NCBI GenBank assembly: GCA_963730225.1
Contig: CAVSQX010000002.1
Location: 558,001 to 622,000, forward strand
Direction of reading: 5' to 3'
From: CAVSQX01 sp963730225
Lineage (GTDB): Bacteria > Planctomycetota > Phycisphaerae > Tepidisphaerales > Tepidisphaeraceae
DNA: 64,000 nt
Below the pieces are notes generated by a model. That model worked only from the letters and a program-made list of their open reading frames with translations, was not told the DNA's origin and did not search any database. The first letter of the stretch is position 1. Every line of letters begins with the position of its first letter. Shown in pieces: positions 1 through 8,373 of the stretch. The translations under genes were made by a program, and so were the position numbers.

Positions 1-480
1 CAGCCACTCGCGCTGGGCTTTGTTGGAGATGCCGGTGAACTCGACGCCGATGGTTCGGCTGTAGGTGGCGCGAAGTTTTTCGATCAGGTCGCGCAGGGTT
101 CCGCCGGTCCAGCCCACGAAACCACCGCCGGTAACAGGCCGATCGAGATGGGCGGCGGTGATGCCGAAGTTGGTCAATTCCAGCAGCGGATGATTGGGCC
201 GATCGTGTCCGAGCGGATCGAGCCGGGCGACGAAATGGCCCAGTTCCCGATAGGAGTGGACCAGATCGAAAATCCCGGCGTTGGACCAATCGGTGTCGGC
301 CGGAGCGGGCGGCGGCGGGGTTGATCCGGTGGCGGAGCGATCGAGGCCCAGTTCAAATCCGGCGAAAAACGCCTTCCAGTGCTCATCCAACGATCGAGGA
401 TCGCGCTGATATTGCTCGTACAGGCGGTCGATGTACTCGGCGTTGGCCCTTTCCAGAAAATCGAATCTATCCATCGACAT
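1..480 (-). CDS. sucA: 2-oxoglutarate dehydrogenase E1 component, N-terminal part (runs off the window)
   Basis: Thiamine-dependent E1 subunit of the 2-oxoglutarate dehydrogenase complex (TCA cycle, cytoplasm). Only the first 160 residues are inside the window. Reading the minus strand from the ATG at 480 gives an open frame to base 1. It has the family's N-terminal helix (NAEYIDRLYEQYQRDP, then SLDEHWKAFFAGFE), which helps bind the E2 core, followed by a proline-rich linker, YRELGHFVARLDPLG, and GVEFTGISNKAQREWL, which are typical of SucA/KgdA just before the catalytic domain. A second in-frame ATG lies two codons downstream. A TATAAT box at 505-500 on the same strand fits a promoter with a short leader. 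The N-terminus is confidently SucA; the catalytic residues are outside the window. Confidence 0.87.
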   Translation of the reverse strand, partial: MSMDRFDFLERANAEYIDRLYEQYQRDPRSLDEHWKAFFAGFELGLDRSATGSTPPPPAPADTDWSNAGIFDLVHSYRELGHFVARLDPLGHDRPNHPLLELTNFGITAAHLDRPVTGGGFVGWTGGTLRDLIEKLRATYSRTIGVEFTGISNKAQREWL

Positions 481-819
481 GAGGCACCATCTTCAGGGAA
501 TTATAGGGGGCTCGACGGTACGCCGCGTCATCGGCTTATTGGCACACCCCAATACATGTAACTATCGGCTTACCCACGTTGTAGCGTTTCTATGGTGGAT
601 CGGAACGTGCGAGGAATCAAGAGGGAGGGGATTGGAATCTCCTAACCATATTCTATGAAGGAAGTTAGCGAGTTCGCGTAGGCGGGCTCAGTAGCAACGT
701 GGATTTTGTGTTTTGGGGAAAAGAAACAAGGCAATGAAGTGGGATGGTGGTACGACGCTTGCGGCACGAACCAGAAGGCGGGACGAGCGGACAGAATGCC
801 CGACCGCCGGAAAGGCTCA
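481..819. other. Intergenic region between sucA and the KGG gene
   Basis: About 340 bases between two divergent genes. On the minus strand a TATAAT hexamer at 505-500 precedes sucA by about 19 nt. I see no convincing -35 box for it. No RNA gene, repeat or open frame with protein-like composition stands out. The small frames here overlap each other and lack recognisable motifs. Confidence 0.4.
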
Positions 820-1179
820 ATGGTGAAAGCGATGACGATGCGTGCAACAAAAAATCGGGGATTTGCGTCGATGAACAGCGTCCAACAACGTGAGATCGCC
901 CGCAAGGGCGGTCGAGCGGCCCATCAGAAGGGAACGGCCCACGAATTCAACACCGAGGAAGCTCGCAACGCCGGAAAAAAAGGAGGCGAGCGTGTGAGCG
1001 CCGACCGCCGACACATGGCGGAGATCGGCCGGCTCGGTGGCCGCCGTTCCGCCAGCCGGCGTGCCGAAGCTCGCGGGAGCAATTCGCGCCAGAAACTACC
1101 CCTGCCGAACTCCGATGCCGTCGATCAGCCCACCGACGATTCCTCAACCACGGCCCGAGAGGTTGTTTCCTTAACTTAA
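820..1179 (+). CDS. KGG-motif stress-type protein
   Basis: Small basic protein of the KGG family (general stress protein type, related to YciG and con-10). Function is unclear; members are usually induced by stress or stationary phase. The N-terminal half carries the repeated Gly/Lys units typical of the family: REIARKGGRAAHQKGTAHEF, EEARNAGKKGGE and HMAEIGRLGGRR. RGFASM just before the first unit is usual in planctomycete members. The C-terminal third is Ser/Arg-rich without motifs. The ATG at 820 is chosen because GGAAAGG lies about 5 nt upstream. Other in-frame ATGs are at 796, 832, 838 and 871; the one at 871 would keep all KGG units. The gene stands alone. Confidence 0.75.
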   Translation: MVKAMTMRATKNRGFASMNSVQQREIARKGGRAAHQKGTAHEFNTEEARNAGKKGGERVSADRRHMAEIGRLGGRRSASRRAEARGSNSRQKLPLPNSDAVDQPTDDSSTTAREVVSLT

Positions 1180-1271
1180 ATTTAACGACCTATTAGCGCC
1201 ATACCCGCACTGCGGTCATCTGGAGCCTGCACTATTGGGCGAAGAATTCGTTGCCCAAGGGAGGCTCTAAA

Positions 1272-2216
1272 TTGAAGCATTGCAGGGAAGGCCGTGGTTT
1301 TACTCTCGTTGAATTACTGGTCGTCATCGGAATCATCGCGCTGCTGATCGCGATCCTTCTGCCGGCGCTACACAAGGCCCGTGCGCAGGCTCAGGAAGTG
1401 GCGTGTGCCAGCAACCTGCGGCAGTGGGGCGTTGCATGGACAATGTATGTCGATTCCAACAAAGGCGGTGTCCCTCAGGATGCAAGCAACGACGGCAATC
1501 CGCCTGGCCAGACAGGAACGATTGGACTTGATCCAGACTATCCATCGCCCGGTCATACTTCTATCTACGAAGATCAGAGCCAATATTGGTGGAACTGCCT
1601 TCCGGCATATCTCGGTCAGCCGAACTACACGGTGCTGCAACTCCAGTCCGAGGCGGGAATATACTATGTGCCCGGCATAAAGCTCCCCAGCGTCGGCGAC
1701 AATAGCCTATATGTGTGTCCAGCGGCCAGTCCGCCCACGGCCCCCGTGTCGCCCGATGCCCTGGATCCCACAGATAACTATTGGTTGATTTCTTACAGCG
1801 GAAATTACAACCCGTTGGGCGCGCCAAACGCCGGAAACTTCACTCGAAATATGTACCTTTGCTACGTAATCAATTCCAAGCTGAATCACACGCAGCCAAT
1901 ATCGAAGATGGCGCAACTTCGCCCGTCATCGCTGGTGGCGATCATGATTGAGAAACGGACAACAGAATCGGAGTTGAGCGAGCCAGGCAATGGACTCGAT
2001 CCTACTTCACGGAACAGGCTGCTGGGCTCTAATCTTGCCCGAATGAAGGGGAACTGGTTGCGATTTAGCGGCCGGCATCGCGGCGGGGGAAACATCCTGT
2101 TTGCAGATGGCCATGTGGGTTGGATGAGCGAGATGGATGCGTATACGCAAAGCGAGCCAAACAACTGGAATCAGCCCGGTCGGATCATCTGGGATCCGTT
2201 CGGGAAAGCTTTTTGA
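1272..2216 (+). CDS. Prepilin-type N-terminal cleavage/methylation protein (type II secretion pseudopilin-like)
   Basis: Secreted or membrane-anchored pseudopilin-like protein of the large planctomycete/verrucomicrobial family. The N-terminus GFTLVELLVVIGIIALL is a class III (prepilin peptidase) signal: cleavage after Gly, methylated Phe, Glu at +5, then a hydrophobic helix. The C-terminus has the family hallmark HRGGGNILFADGHVGWM. The middle region is rich in Asn, Pro and Tyr. Start: TTG at 1272 is preferred because GGGAGG at 1259-1264 is 7 nt upstream; an in-frame TTG at 1251 would add seven residues. The gene lies just upstream of the giant PEP-CTERM protein in the same orientation. About 315 residues, a normal family length. 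The function of individual members is mostly unknown. Confidence 0.87.
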   Translation: MKHCREGRGFTLVELLVVIGIIALLIAILLPALHKARAQAQEVACASNLRQWGVAWTMYVDSNKGGVPQDASNDGNPPGQTGTIGLDPDYPSPGHTSIYEDQSQYWWNCLPAYLGQPNYTVLQLQSEAGIYYVPGIKLPSVGDNSLYVCPAASPPTAPVSPDALDPTDNYWLISYSGNYNPLGAPNAGNFTRNMYLCYVINSKLNHTQPISKMAQLRPSSLVAIMIEKRTTESELSEPGNGLDPTSRNRLLGSNLARMKGNWLRFSGRHRGGGNILFADGHVGWMSEMDAYTQSEPNNWNQPGRIIWDPFGKAF

Positions 2217-2351
2217 ATGCGTGGATATCTCGGCTCGATCGGTTTGGTGCGACGTACTTGCCGGCCGACACATAGAACAAAAAATAGAATGCAAATGGAA
2301 ATGTGATTTACTGATTAACAAAGGGGCCCGAGCGCGTGCGACGGCCTGGGT

Positions 2352-2383
2352 GCGGTGGCGCAACGGTGTTCCGCCGCTTTTTT
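2352..2383 (+). terminator. Intrinsic-terminator-like hairpin in the leader of the giant secreted protein gene
   Basis: GCGGTGG at 2352-2358 pairs with CCGCCGC at 2371-2377 (seven pairs, one of them G-U) around a 12-nt loop. Six T residues (2378-2383) follow at once. It sits only 14 nt before the GGAGG ribosome site (2397-2401) of the next gene. It is therefore either the terminator of the upstream prepilin-like gene or an attenuator in the leader of the downstream gene. The layout is visible in sequence; the function is inference. Confidence 0.5.
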
Positions 2384-2407
2384 CCGCGAGAAATCTGGAG
2401 GATGAAT

Positions 2408-5400
2408 ATGCTTATTCCGTCGCTTAAGGTGTCATACAAGAATCGTTATCGCAAGCTCCTGCTGGCGACGGCGCCTCTCGGTCTTTCTCTCGCCTTGGCT
2501 GGCCATGCTGCAAGCGGCGCTTCGCTTTACTTTGACACCAACGGCACGACCTCTGGGCTGGGCGCCGGCAGCACCTCGACGGTTTTCAATTGGAATGCCA
2601 CCAACCAATGGGCAACGACTTCGGGCGGCACTACTGACGAAAACTGGATCGACGGCAGTGATGCCGTCTTTAGCCAATCGTCAGCAACGACGATTCAGGT
2701 CGTGGGAGCCAGCGTCAATCCCAACTCGCTGACGTTCACAAGCACGTCAAACTACACATTCAAAAACGGCGGAAGCACGATCGTCCTCGGTAACGCCAGC
2801 GGCAACGGTGGCCTTACTTTTAACTCCAGCGGCAAGTACTTCTTTGACTCACCCCTTTCCGCCGCAACGCAGGTGCTTTTCACTTCGTCAAACGCAAGCG
2901 GCGCCACCATTGATCTTGGCGGCGACCTGGGCGGAATCAGCGCGACCAACACATTTACCGGTGGTATTGAAATCGGTTCCTCAGGAACATCCGGTGCCAT
3001 GCGCGTCAATTTCAACTCCAGCGGCGCCGACGGTGCTGGAGGGGTCGTGAACGGCAATACCATCACCGTAAACGCTCCCGATTCAACCCTGACGACGTTG
3101 AGCGGATTGAACAATCAGGAATACGACGTCTACTCCCAAGTCAACATCAACCCTACAAATTACAATCCGTACAACCCATCGACCCACGCCTGGGGATTCC
3201 TGGTTGACATGGGCGCGACGACATTTAGCCAGGCCGCCAGCACCGGATTTATGGTGTGGAAGGGTCAAATCACCGGCAATGGCGGGGTCTTGCTTGGTAA
3301 CGGAAACTTTACGAGCGGCGGTGGTAATGCAGTGACCGTCTTCGCCAACGCAACAAACAACTACATAGGACCGACGTACATCGGCAGTACAGGCGGCTCT
3401 GCCGGGCCCAATGGTACGGAAGTTGGTAACAACGCCGGTTCGCTGAGGTTGGGCGCTAACAATGCTGTGCCCGCCACGAGCGACCTAATCTTCGGCCTGC
3501 CCAATGTGGCCAAGTTCTATGGCAATTTTGATCTTGCCGGCTACAACGACACCGTCAACTCAATCCAAACCCCATTCTATGCCAGCAACGAACTTGCGAT
3601 GGGAATCACCAACAGCAACATCGGCCAGGCGGGCACCAGCGTCCTCACGATTGCCAGCACGACAGATACCTCCAGCACGATCCATCAATTCGACTCTCCG
3701 ATTGGCGCCGCGGCGGGGAACATCGGCACGCAGAGCCTCACCGGCACCCAACTGGCCAGCGACAACCTCGCAATCGTCTACAACAGTCCCGCAACCCTAC
3801 AGCTCGGCTACGCCGACACATATACCGGCGGGACCACCATCCAGCAGGGCACGATCGCACTGGCGGACAACACGCTGGCAAATCTATCCGGCAGCCTCAG
3901 CCCGACCGGGCCCATTGCATTCTCCGGCCCGGGAACGCTGGATTTGGCAGGGCATGCCCAAACCATTGGTGGTCTAACCAGCATCGGCAGCTACGGCACG
4001 GTAACAAACAATGGCGGCATCACAGGTGGAACCAGCAGCTTTACCGTCAACCTATCATCCGGTTCCAACACGTTTGCTGGTACCATCGCCGACGGAGCAT
4101 CAGCCGTCTCGTTCACCAAGGCGGGGGCCGGCACACTTGCTCTGAACGGAATTAATTCTTATTCGGGCACTACCACCGTCTCCGGTGGTACTCTACTAAT
4201 CAACGGATCGACCAGTTCGTCCTCGGCCGTCACGGTCGCGTCCAACGCTACTTTGGGCGGAATCGGAACGATCAATGGTCCGGTCACCGTGCAAACCGGT
4301 GGCGTCCTTGCCCCTGGTGGGTTGGCGCCGTTGACTGTTAATAGCCTGAGCGTGCAAGGCGGCGCCGATCTGAAATTCGCGCTTAACGGTTCAAGTTATG
4401 ACAGTATGAACGTCGTGCAATCGGGGGGGTTAGCGTTCACCGGGTCTTCCAAAACCGCGGTGGACATCACCGGCACACCAGCGGTCGGCACCTATGATCT
4501 GTTTGCCTACGGTGGCGGTCTTACCGGTGGCCTGAGCAACCTCCAACTCGACCCGCTTCCCAGCGGATTCAGCGGTCAATTGGCTTTGGGTACCAATAGC
4601 GGAACATTCAGCAACGGCAGTAGCAACTCGTCATCCATTGATCTGATTGTCACACTTTACAGCGGGCTGACTTGGAAAGGTACAAATGGGCAGAATTGGA
4701 ACACAAACGAGGCTGATTGGACCTCGGCGTCCTCGGGTAACACTTTCAGCAACGGCGAGTCGGTGACCTTCGATGACACCGGAAGCGGCGGCACCATCGA
4801 CATTACGCCGGCCGCTGTATCCCCGTCGGAAGTGATCTTCGACAACACGAATCAAACTTATACCATCAGCGGCGATGCCATTGCTGGCACCAGTTCATTG
4901 AGCGTTATCGGCGGTGGATCGGTCACGCTCACCGGTGCAAATACTTTTGTCGGCCCGATCAGCGTAAGCAAGGGCACGCTCAATTTTTCGAGTGACGCCA
5001 ATCTTGGTGATCCGGGTAACGGCATCAGTCTCGGCAACTCAGTTTCGCAGGGCACGCTTGTCGTTAGCGGAACTTTCTCATCTTCCCGCGTGTTGACGCT
5101 TAATAATACCAGCACGATCGACGTCACAGGCACCAACAACTGGACGATAAATGGACAGCTCAACGGCGGCAGCGGCGCTCTGATCAAGCAGGGAACTGGC
5201 ACACTTACATTAAGCGCTTCAGGAAATACCTTCGGCGGCAGCACCACCGTCAGCGGCGGCACCCTGGCCGCAGCTGCCATAAACGCGGTTCCATCCGGTT
5301 CTGCTCTCTCCGTCGCCTCCAGCGCCTTCTTCAACACGGGAGGATTTGACCAATCGGTCGGCTCCATCTCCGGTGCCGGTGGTTTTATCCTCGGCACCGG

Positions 5401-8215
5401 CTCGACGCTGTCCACCGGCTCTGACAATACCAGTACAACCGTCAGCGGTGCCATAACAGGTGGTGGCACTATCGCGAAAAACGGCACCGGAACGCTCACC
5501 CTGACCAGCACCGCCAACAGCTTCGGCGGTAGCCAGACCGTCGCAATCAACGCCGGAACGCTCGCAATCAGCGCCGACTCCAATCTGGGTGATCCTACTA
5601 ACAGCATTGCAATGGCCATTGGGTCCACCTTAGCGCTGAACACCAGCTCGGCGAGCCTGAGCTCGACGCGGGCTATCAGCATTGCAACAGCATCGACCGG
5701 AACCGCGACGATCAGCTTTAATACGGTGAATCCGTCATCAACCACCACTCCTACGGTAAGTCTGAACGGACAGATCACCGGCAACGGCGGCCTCACCCTC
5801 TCGGGCCCTGGGATCACGCCTCCCACGCCCGGCAGCAGTGCAGTCGGTGTGCTGGCTTTGGGCAACACCAACAACTCGTTTTCCGGCGGTCTTACGATCG
5901 ACAACGCAATCGTCACACCCGCGGCCGGAGCGTCGCTCGGCGCCGGAACGATTGCCGTCTCAAACGCTGTCCTGAATCTCCCGTCCAACGACTCCACCAG
6001 CGATCCGATTACGGTTGAGGCCTTGGGTGTTACCACGAATGTGGCCAGCGGAAGCTTCACGCTCAACGGAATCGTCTCGGGCGGCCAAAACACTGGTGTG
6101 ACCAAGACTGGCGCCGGCACGTTAGTCCTCAACGGAAACCCATCCAGCTACAACGGCGCTTGGAACATCAACGCCGGTACCGTGGAAGTTGCCAGCACCG
6201 ACTCGGCAGGTGGCGGCAATCAATCTCCTCTGGGAACAGGCGGCACGACCGGTGGCCTGGTGCAGAACAATTCCGTCATCATCAAGACCGGTGGAACGCT
6301 GCAGTTGGATGTCGCCGTTGGACTCTATTCCTCCAATGATTTCTCGCCGCTTATTTTCATGGCCGGCGGCAGCCTGATCGGTACGGGAAATGCTTCGTAC
6401 GCATACGATGCCAACCCAGGCAGTGCCAGCAATCCGGGCAACGATGACGCCAGTGGCGGTTTGTTGATCGACCGCGGCACGACCGCCTCTGCCACATCCG
6501 TCACCCTCAGCACGCGCGCCGCTTCCGATGTGCTGACCATCCAAAACGGGGTCATGCAATATGACACGACCGGGACCAAATCGATAACCGGCATCTCAAA
6601 CGCCACGATCAACATCAGTGGGCCCGGCAAAGTTGTGCTCCAGAGCGGCACGGTGAATCTTGGCGGCACCACGAATAACGGCAGCAGCAGCACCTATGCG
6701 GGTAGTTGGAATGTCACCAGTGGTATTCTTCAACTCGGCCCGGTCATTCCCGATCCCAATCCGCTGGGCGCAGGTGGCGGCCCATTCGGCGAACCGCTCG
6801 ACGGCCTTGGCTTCGTCAACGGCAGCCCCAGCCAGGGCAACCCCATCAAAGTCAGCGGCGGTATCTTTGCAATTGGCGTTGACACCCCCAATGAAAATCC
6901 CAACTGGACAGCCGGCAAGCCCAACGCCCCGGACTATCTCCGCGCTTCGGTTGAATTGGACGGCGGCGCAATTGCCTCGACGGGAATTGAAACAGTCTAT
7001 GACACAGTTAACCCGGATAATCCCCAAGGCGTACCTTCGCCGACGATGACCCCTGTCACTGCGGAAATCGGCGGTGGCCTCACCATCGACGCCGGAGCCA
7101 CGTCTTCCGTGCTCACCTATGATCCCTCGGATCCCTCCCAATCTGCCCGCTCATTTGAAGTAGTAGCTGGCAACCTCACTTGGAACGGCACCCTCGCCGT
7201 CGCTGCTCCGTCGACCGGTACCGGTGGCGATCTCAATTTTTCCGCAACCGCCGGCACCGTCACGATCGGATCAAGCGCCGCTCTCACCATCGCCGCTAAC
7301 TCCACCGTGAACGTCGGTAAGTTCTTGGCCTCGGGCACCGGTCAGACGATTGCTTCGGTCGCTGGTGCGATCGACCCGTTCACGGATTCAAATTCTGGCC
7401 AGAGCGTTTCGGCGACCGTCAGCGGCACGCTTGATTACGCCGCCCGGTTGGGTAGCGGTGCCGGTGATACCGGGATCAAGCCATATCAGCTCAAGGCGTT
7501 GACGATAACCACCGGCGGCAAGGTGATTCTGGACAGCGCAAGCCCAACTGCCGGTCCCCTCGCCAACTCCGATCGCAGTGTGCTGACTCTCAGCAGCTTG
7601 ACCAACACCGGCGGCATTATTGATCTGGGCGCCAACGACATGATCGTCCACAACGGCAACGCGGCCAGCATCCTCAATCAGATTTCCCAGGGCTACAACG
7701 GCGGAAACTGGACCGGCGCCGGCGGCATCACTTCCTCGGCAGCCGCCGCAACGACCAATACCGCATTGGGCTACGAGCAAAACGAAGCCGGCGGCGGCGG
7801 CGGCGTGTTCTACAGCAGCTTCGACGGCGTTGCCGGTCTCACTACCAGCGATGTCCTGGTGAAGTACACCTACTTCGGCGATGCCAATCTCGATGGCGTG
7901 GTCGACGGCGACGACTACACGCTGATCGACAATGGCTTTAACAACAGTCTCACCGGCTGGCACAACGGCGATTTCAACTACGACGGCGTCGTCAACGGCG
8001 ATGATTACACGCTGATCGACAACGCGTTCAACACGCAGGGGCCATCGCTGGCGGCGGCGCCGGGCTTCGGCGAGCTCAGTCGAGCCGCGGAGATGGTGGC
8101 CGGCAACACATCCCAGATTGCCGGATCGTCAAACGCGGTACCCGAGCCCACGGCGCTGGCGATGCTGGGACTGGCGGCAGGAGCCCTGCTGGTGCGGCGA
8201 AGGCGATTGGTTTGA
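2408..8215 (+). CDS. Giant secreted beta-helix protein: autotransporter-type repeats, dockerin-like domain, PEP-CTERM anchor
   Basis: About 1935 residues. The N-terminus (KNRYRKLLLATAPLGLSLAL then AGHAASGA) is a Sec signal peptide. Most of the protein is built of autotransporter-associated beta-strand repeats (PATR type), seen as recurring GAGTLVLNG, TGTLTLS, TTVSGGTL and SISKGTL-like units, which predict a long right-handed beta-helix. Near residues 1820-1877 two calcium-loop motifs (DANLDGVVDGDDYTLID and DFNYDGVVNGDDYTLID) form a dockerin-like pair. The C-terminus is a PEP-CTERM tail: VPEPTALAMLG, a hydrophobic helix, then RRRR. Such proteins are exported and sorted by the exosortase system in families where it is known. 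Start: ATG at 2408 is 6 nt after GGAGG; the ATG at 2402 overlaps the Shine-Dalgarno. No enzymatic domain is visible, so a structural or adhesive surface role is likely. It heads a run of three such genes. Confidence 0.9.
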   Translation: MLIPSLKVSYKNRYRKLLLATAPLGLSLALAGHAASGASLYFDTNGTTSGLGAGSTSTVFNWNATNQWATTSGGTTDENWIDGSDAVFSQSSATTIQVVGASVNPNSLTFTSTSNYTFKNGGSTIVLGNASGNGGLTFNSSGKYFFDSPLSAATQVLFTSSNASGATIDLGGDLGGISATNTFTGGIEIGSSGTSGAMRVNFNSSGADGAGGVVNGNTITVNAPDSTLTTLSGLNNQEYDVYSQVNINPTNYNPYNPSTHAWGFLVDMGATTFSQAASTGFMVWKGQITGNGGVLLGNGNFTSGGGNAVTVFANATNNYIGPTYIGSTGGSAGPNGTEVGNNAGSLRLGANNAVPATSDLIFGLPNVAKFYGNFDLAGYNDTVNSIQTPFYASNELAMGITNSNIGQAGTSVLTIASTTDTSSTIHQFDSPIGAAAGNIGTQSLTGTQLASDNLAIVYNSPATLQLGYADTYTGGTTIQQGTIALADNTLANLSGSLSPTGPIAFSGPGTLDLAGHAQTIGGLTSIGSYGTVTNNGGITGGTSSFTVNLSSGSNTFAGTIADGASAVSFTKAGAGTLALNGINSYSGTTTVSGGTLLINGSTSSSSAVTVASNATLGGIGTINGPVTVQTGGVLAPGGLAPLTVNSLSVQGGADLKFALNGSSYDSMNVVQSGGLAFTGSSKTAVDITGTPAVGTYDLFAYGGGLTGGLSNLQLDPLPSGFSGQLALGTNSGTFSNGSSNSSSIDLIVTLYSGLTWKGTNGQNWNTNEADWTSASSGNTFSNGESVTFDDTGSGGTIDITPAAVSPSEVIFDNTNQTYTISGDAIAGTSSLSVIGGGSVTLTGANTFVGPISVSKGTLNFSSDANLGDPGNGISLGNSVSQGTLVVSGTFSSSRVLTLNNTSTIDVTGTNNWTINGQLNGGSGALIKQGTGTLTLSASGNTFGGSTTVSGGTLAAAAINAVPSGSALSVASSAFFNTGGFDQSVGSISGAGGFILGTGSTLSTGSDNTSTTVSGAITGGGTIAKNGTGTLTLTSTANSFGGSQTVAINAGTLAISADSNLGDPTNSIAMAIGSTLALNTSSASLSSTRAISIATASTGTATISFNTVNPSSTTTPTVSLNGQITGNGGLTLSGPGITPPTPGSSAVGVLALGNTNNSFSGGLTIDNAIVTPAAGASLGAGTIAVSNAVLNLPSNDSTSDPITVEALGVTTNVASGSFTLNGIVSGGQNTGVTKTGAGTLVLNGNPSSYNGAWNINAGTVEVASTDSAGGGNQSPLGTGGTTGGLVQNNSVIIKTGGTLQLDVAVGLYSSNDFSPLIFMAGGSLIGTGNASYAYDANPGSASNPGNDDASGGLLIDRGTTASATSVTLSTRAASDVLTIQNGVMQYDTTGTKSITGISNATINISGPGKVVLQSGTVNLGGTTNNGSSSTYAGSWNVTSGILQLGPVIPDPNPLGAGGGPFGEPLDGLGFVNGSPSQGNPIKVSGGIFAIGVDTPNENPNWTAGKPNAPDYLRASVELDGGAIASTGIETVYDTVNPDNPQGVPSPTMTPVTAEIGGGLTIDAGATSSVLTYDPSDPSQSARSFEVVAGNLTWNGTLAVAAPSTGTGGDLNFSATAGTVTIGSSAALTIAANSTVNVGKFLASGTGQTIASVAGAIDPFTDSNSGQSVSATVSGTLDYAARLGSGAGDTGIKPYQLKALTITTGGKVILDSASPTAGPLANSDRSVLTLSSLTNTGGIIDLGANDMIVHNGNAASILNQISQGYNGGNWTGAGGITSSAAAATTNTALGYEQNEAGGGGGVFYSSFDGVAGLTTSDVLVKYTYFGDANLDGVVDGDDYTLIDNGFNNSLTGWHNGDFNYDGVVNGDDYTLIDNAFNTQGPSLAAAPGFGELSRAAEMVAGNTSQIAGSSNAVPEPTALAMLGLAAGALLVRRRRLV

Positions 8216-8373
8216 GTCGAGCGCCGCTACACTTCGCTACAAAGTGCTACACTTTTGGGCATTTCAATTAGCGTATGCTAACATATCCCCTCGCCGGGGC
8301 CGTGCAATCGTTTTTCTTTTGAAAAAGGTGGTTCGGCGGGTATGCTGGGGAGCAAGCGGATGTTCGATTCCCC
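8216..8373 (+). other. Intergenic region with short direct repeats
   Basis: Holds three imperfect copies of GCTACA(C/A)(T/A) within 8224-8255 and a small inverted repeat TTAGC-GTAT-GCTAA around 8269-8282. A CCCC/GGGG stem near 8286-8298 lies ahead of a T-rich stretch. The region may carry the end of the upstream transcript or the promoter of the next gene, but no standard promoter or terminator is clear. Confidence 0.3.

Noticed and set aside
2217..2351. Cyclic-di-GMP riboswitch upstream of the giant secreted protein
   Set aside because: I compared the leader with the conserved blocks of the c-di-GMP-I and -II aptamers by eye and found no match, although a terminator-like hairpin follows.
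4858..6132. A 424-codon open frame on the minus strand inside the giant PEP-CTERM gene
   Set aside because: It is antisense to the repeat region, has repetitive Val/Pro-rich composition and no motif; similar antisense frames occur in the other two repeat genes because of their base composition.
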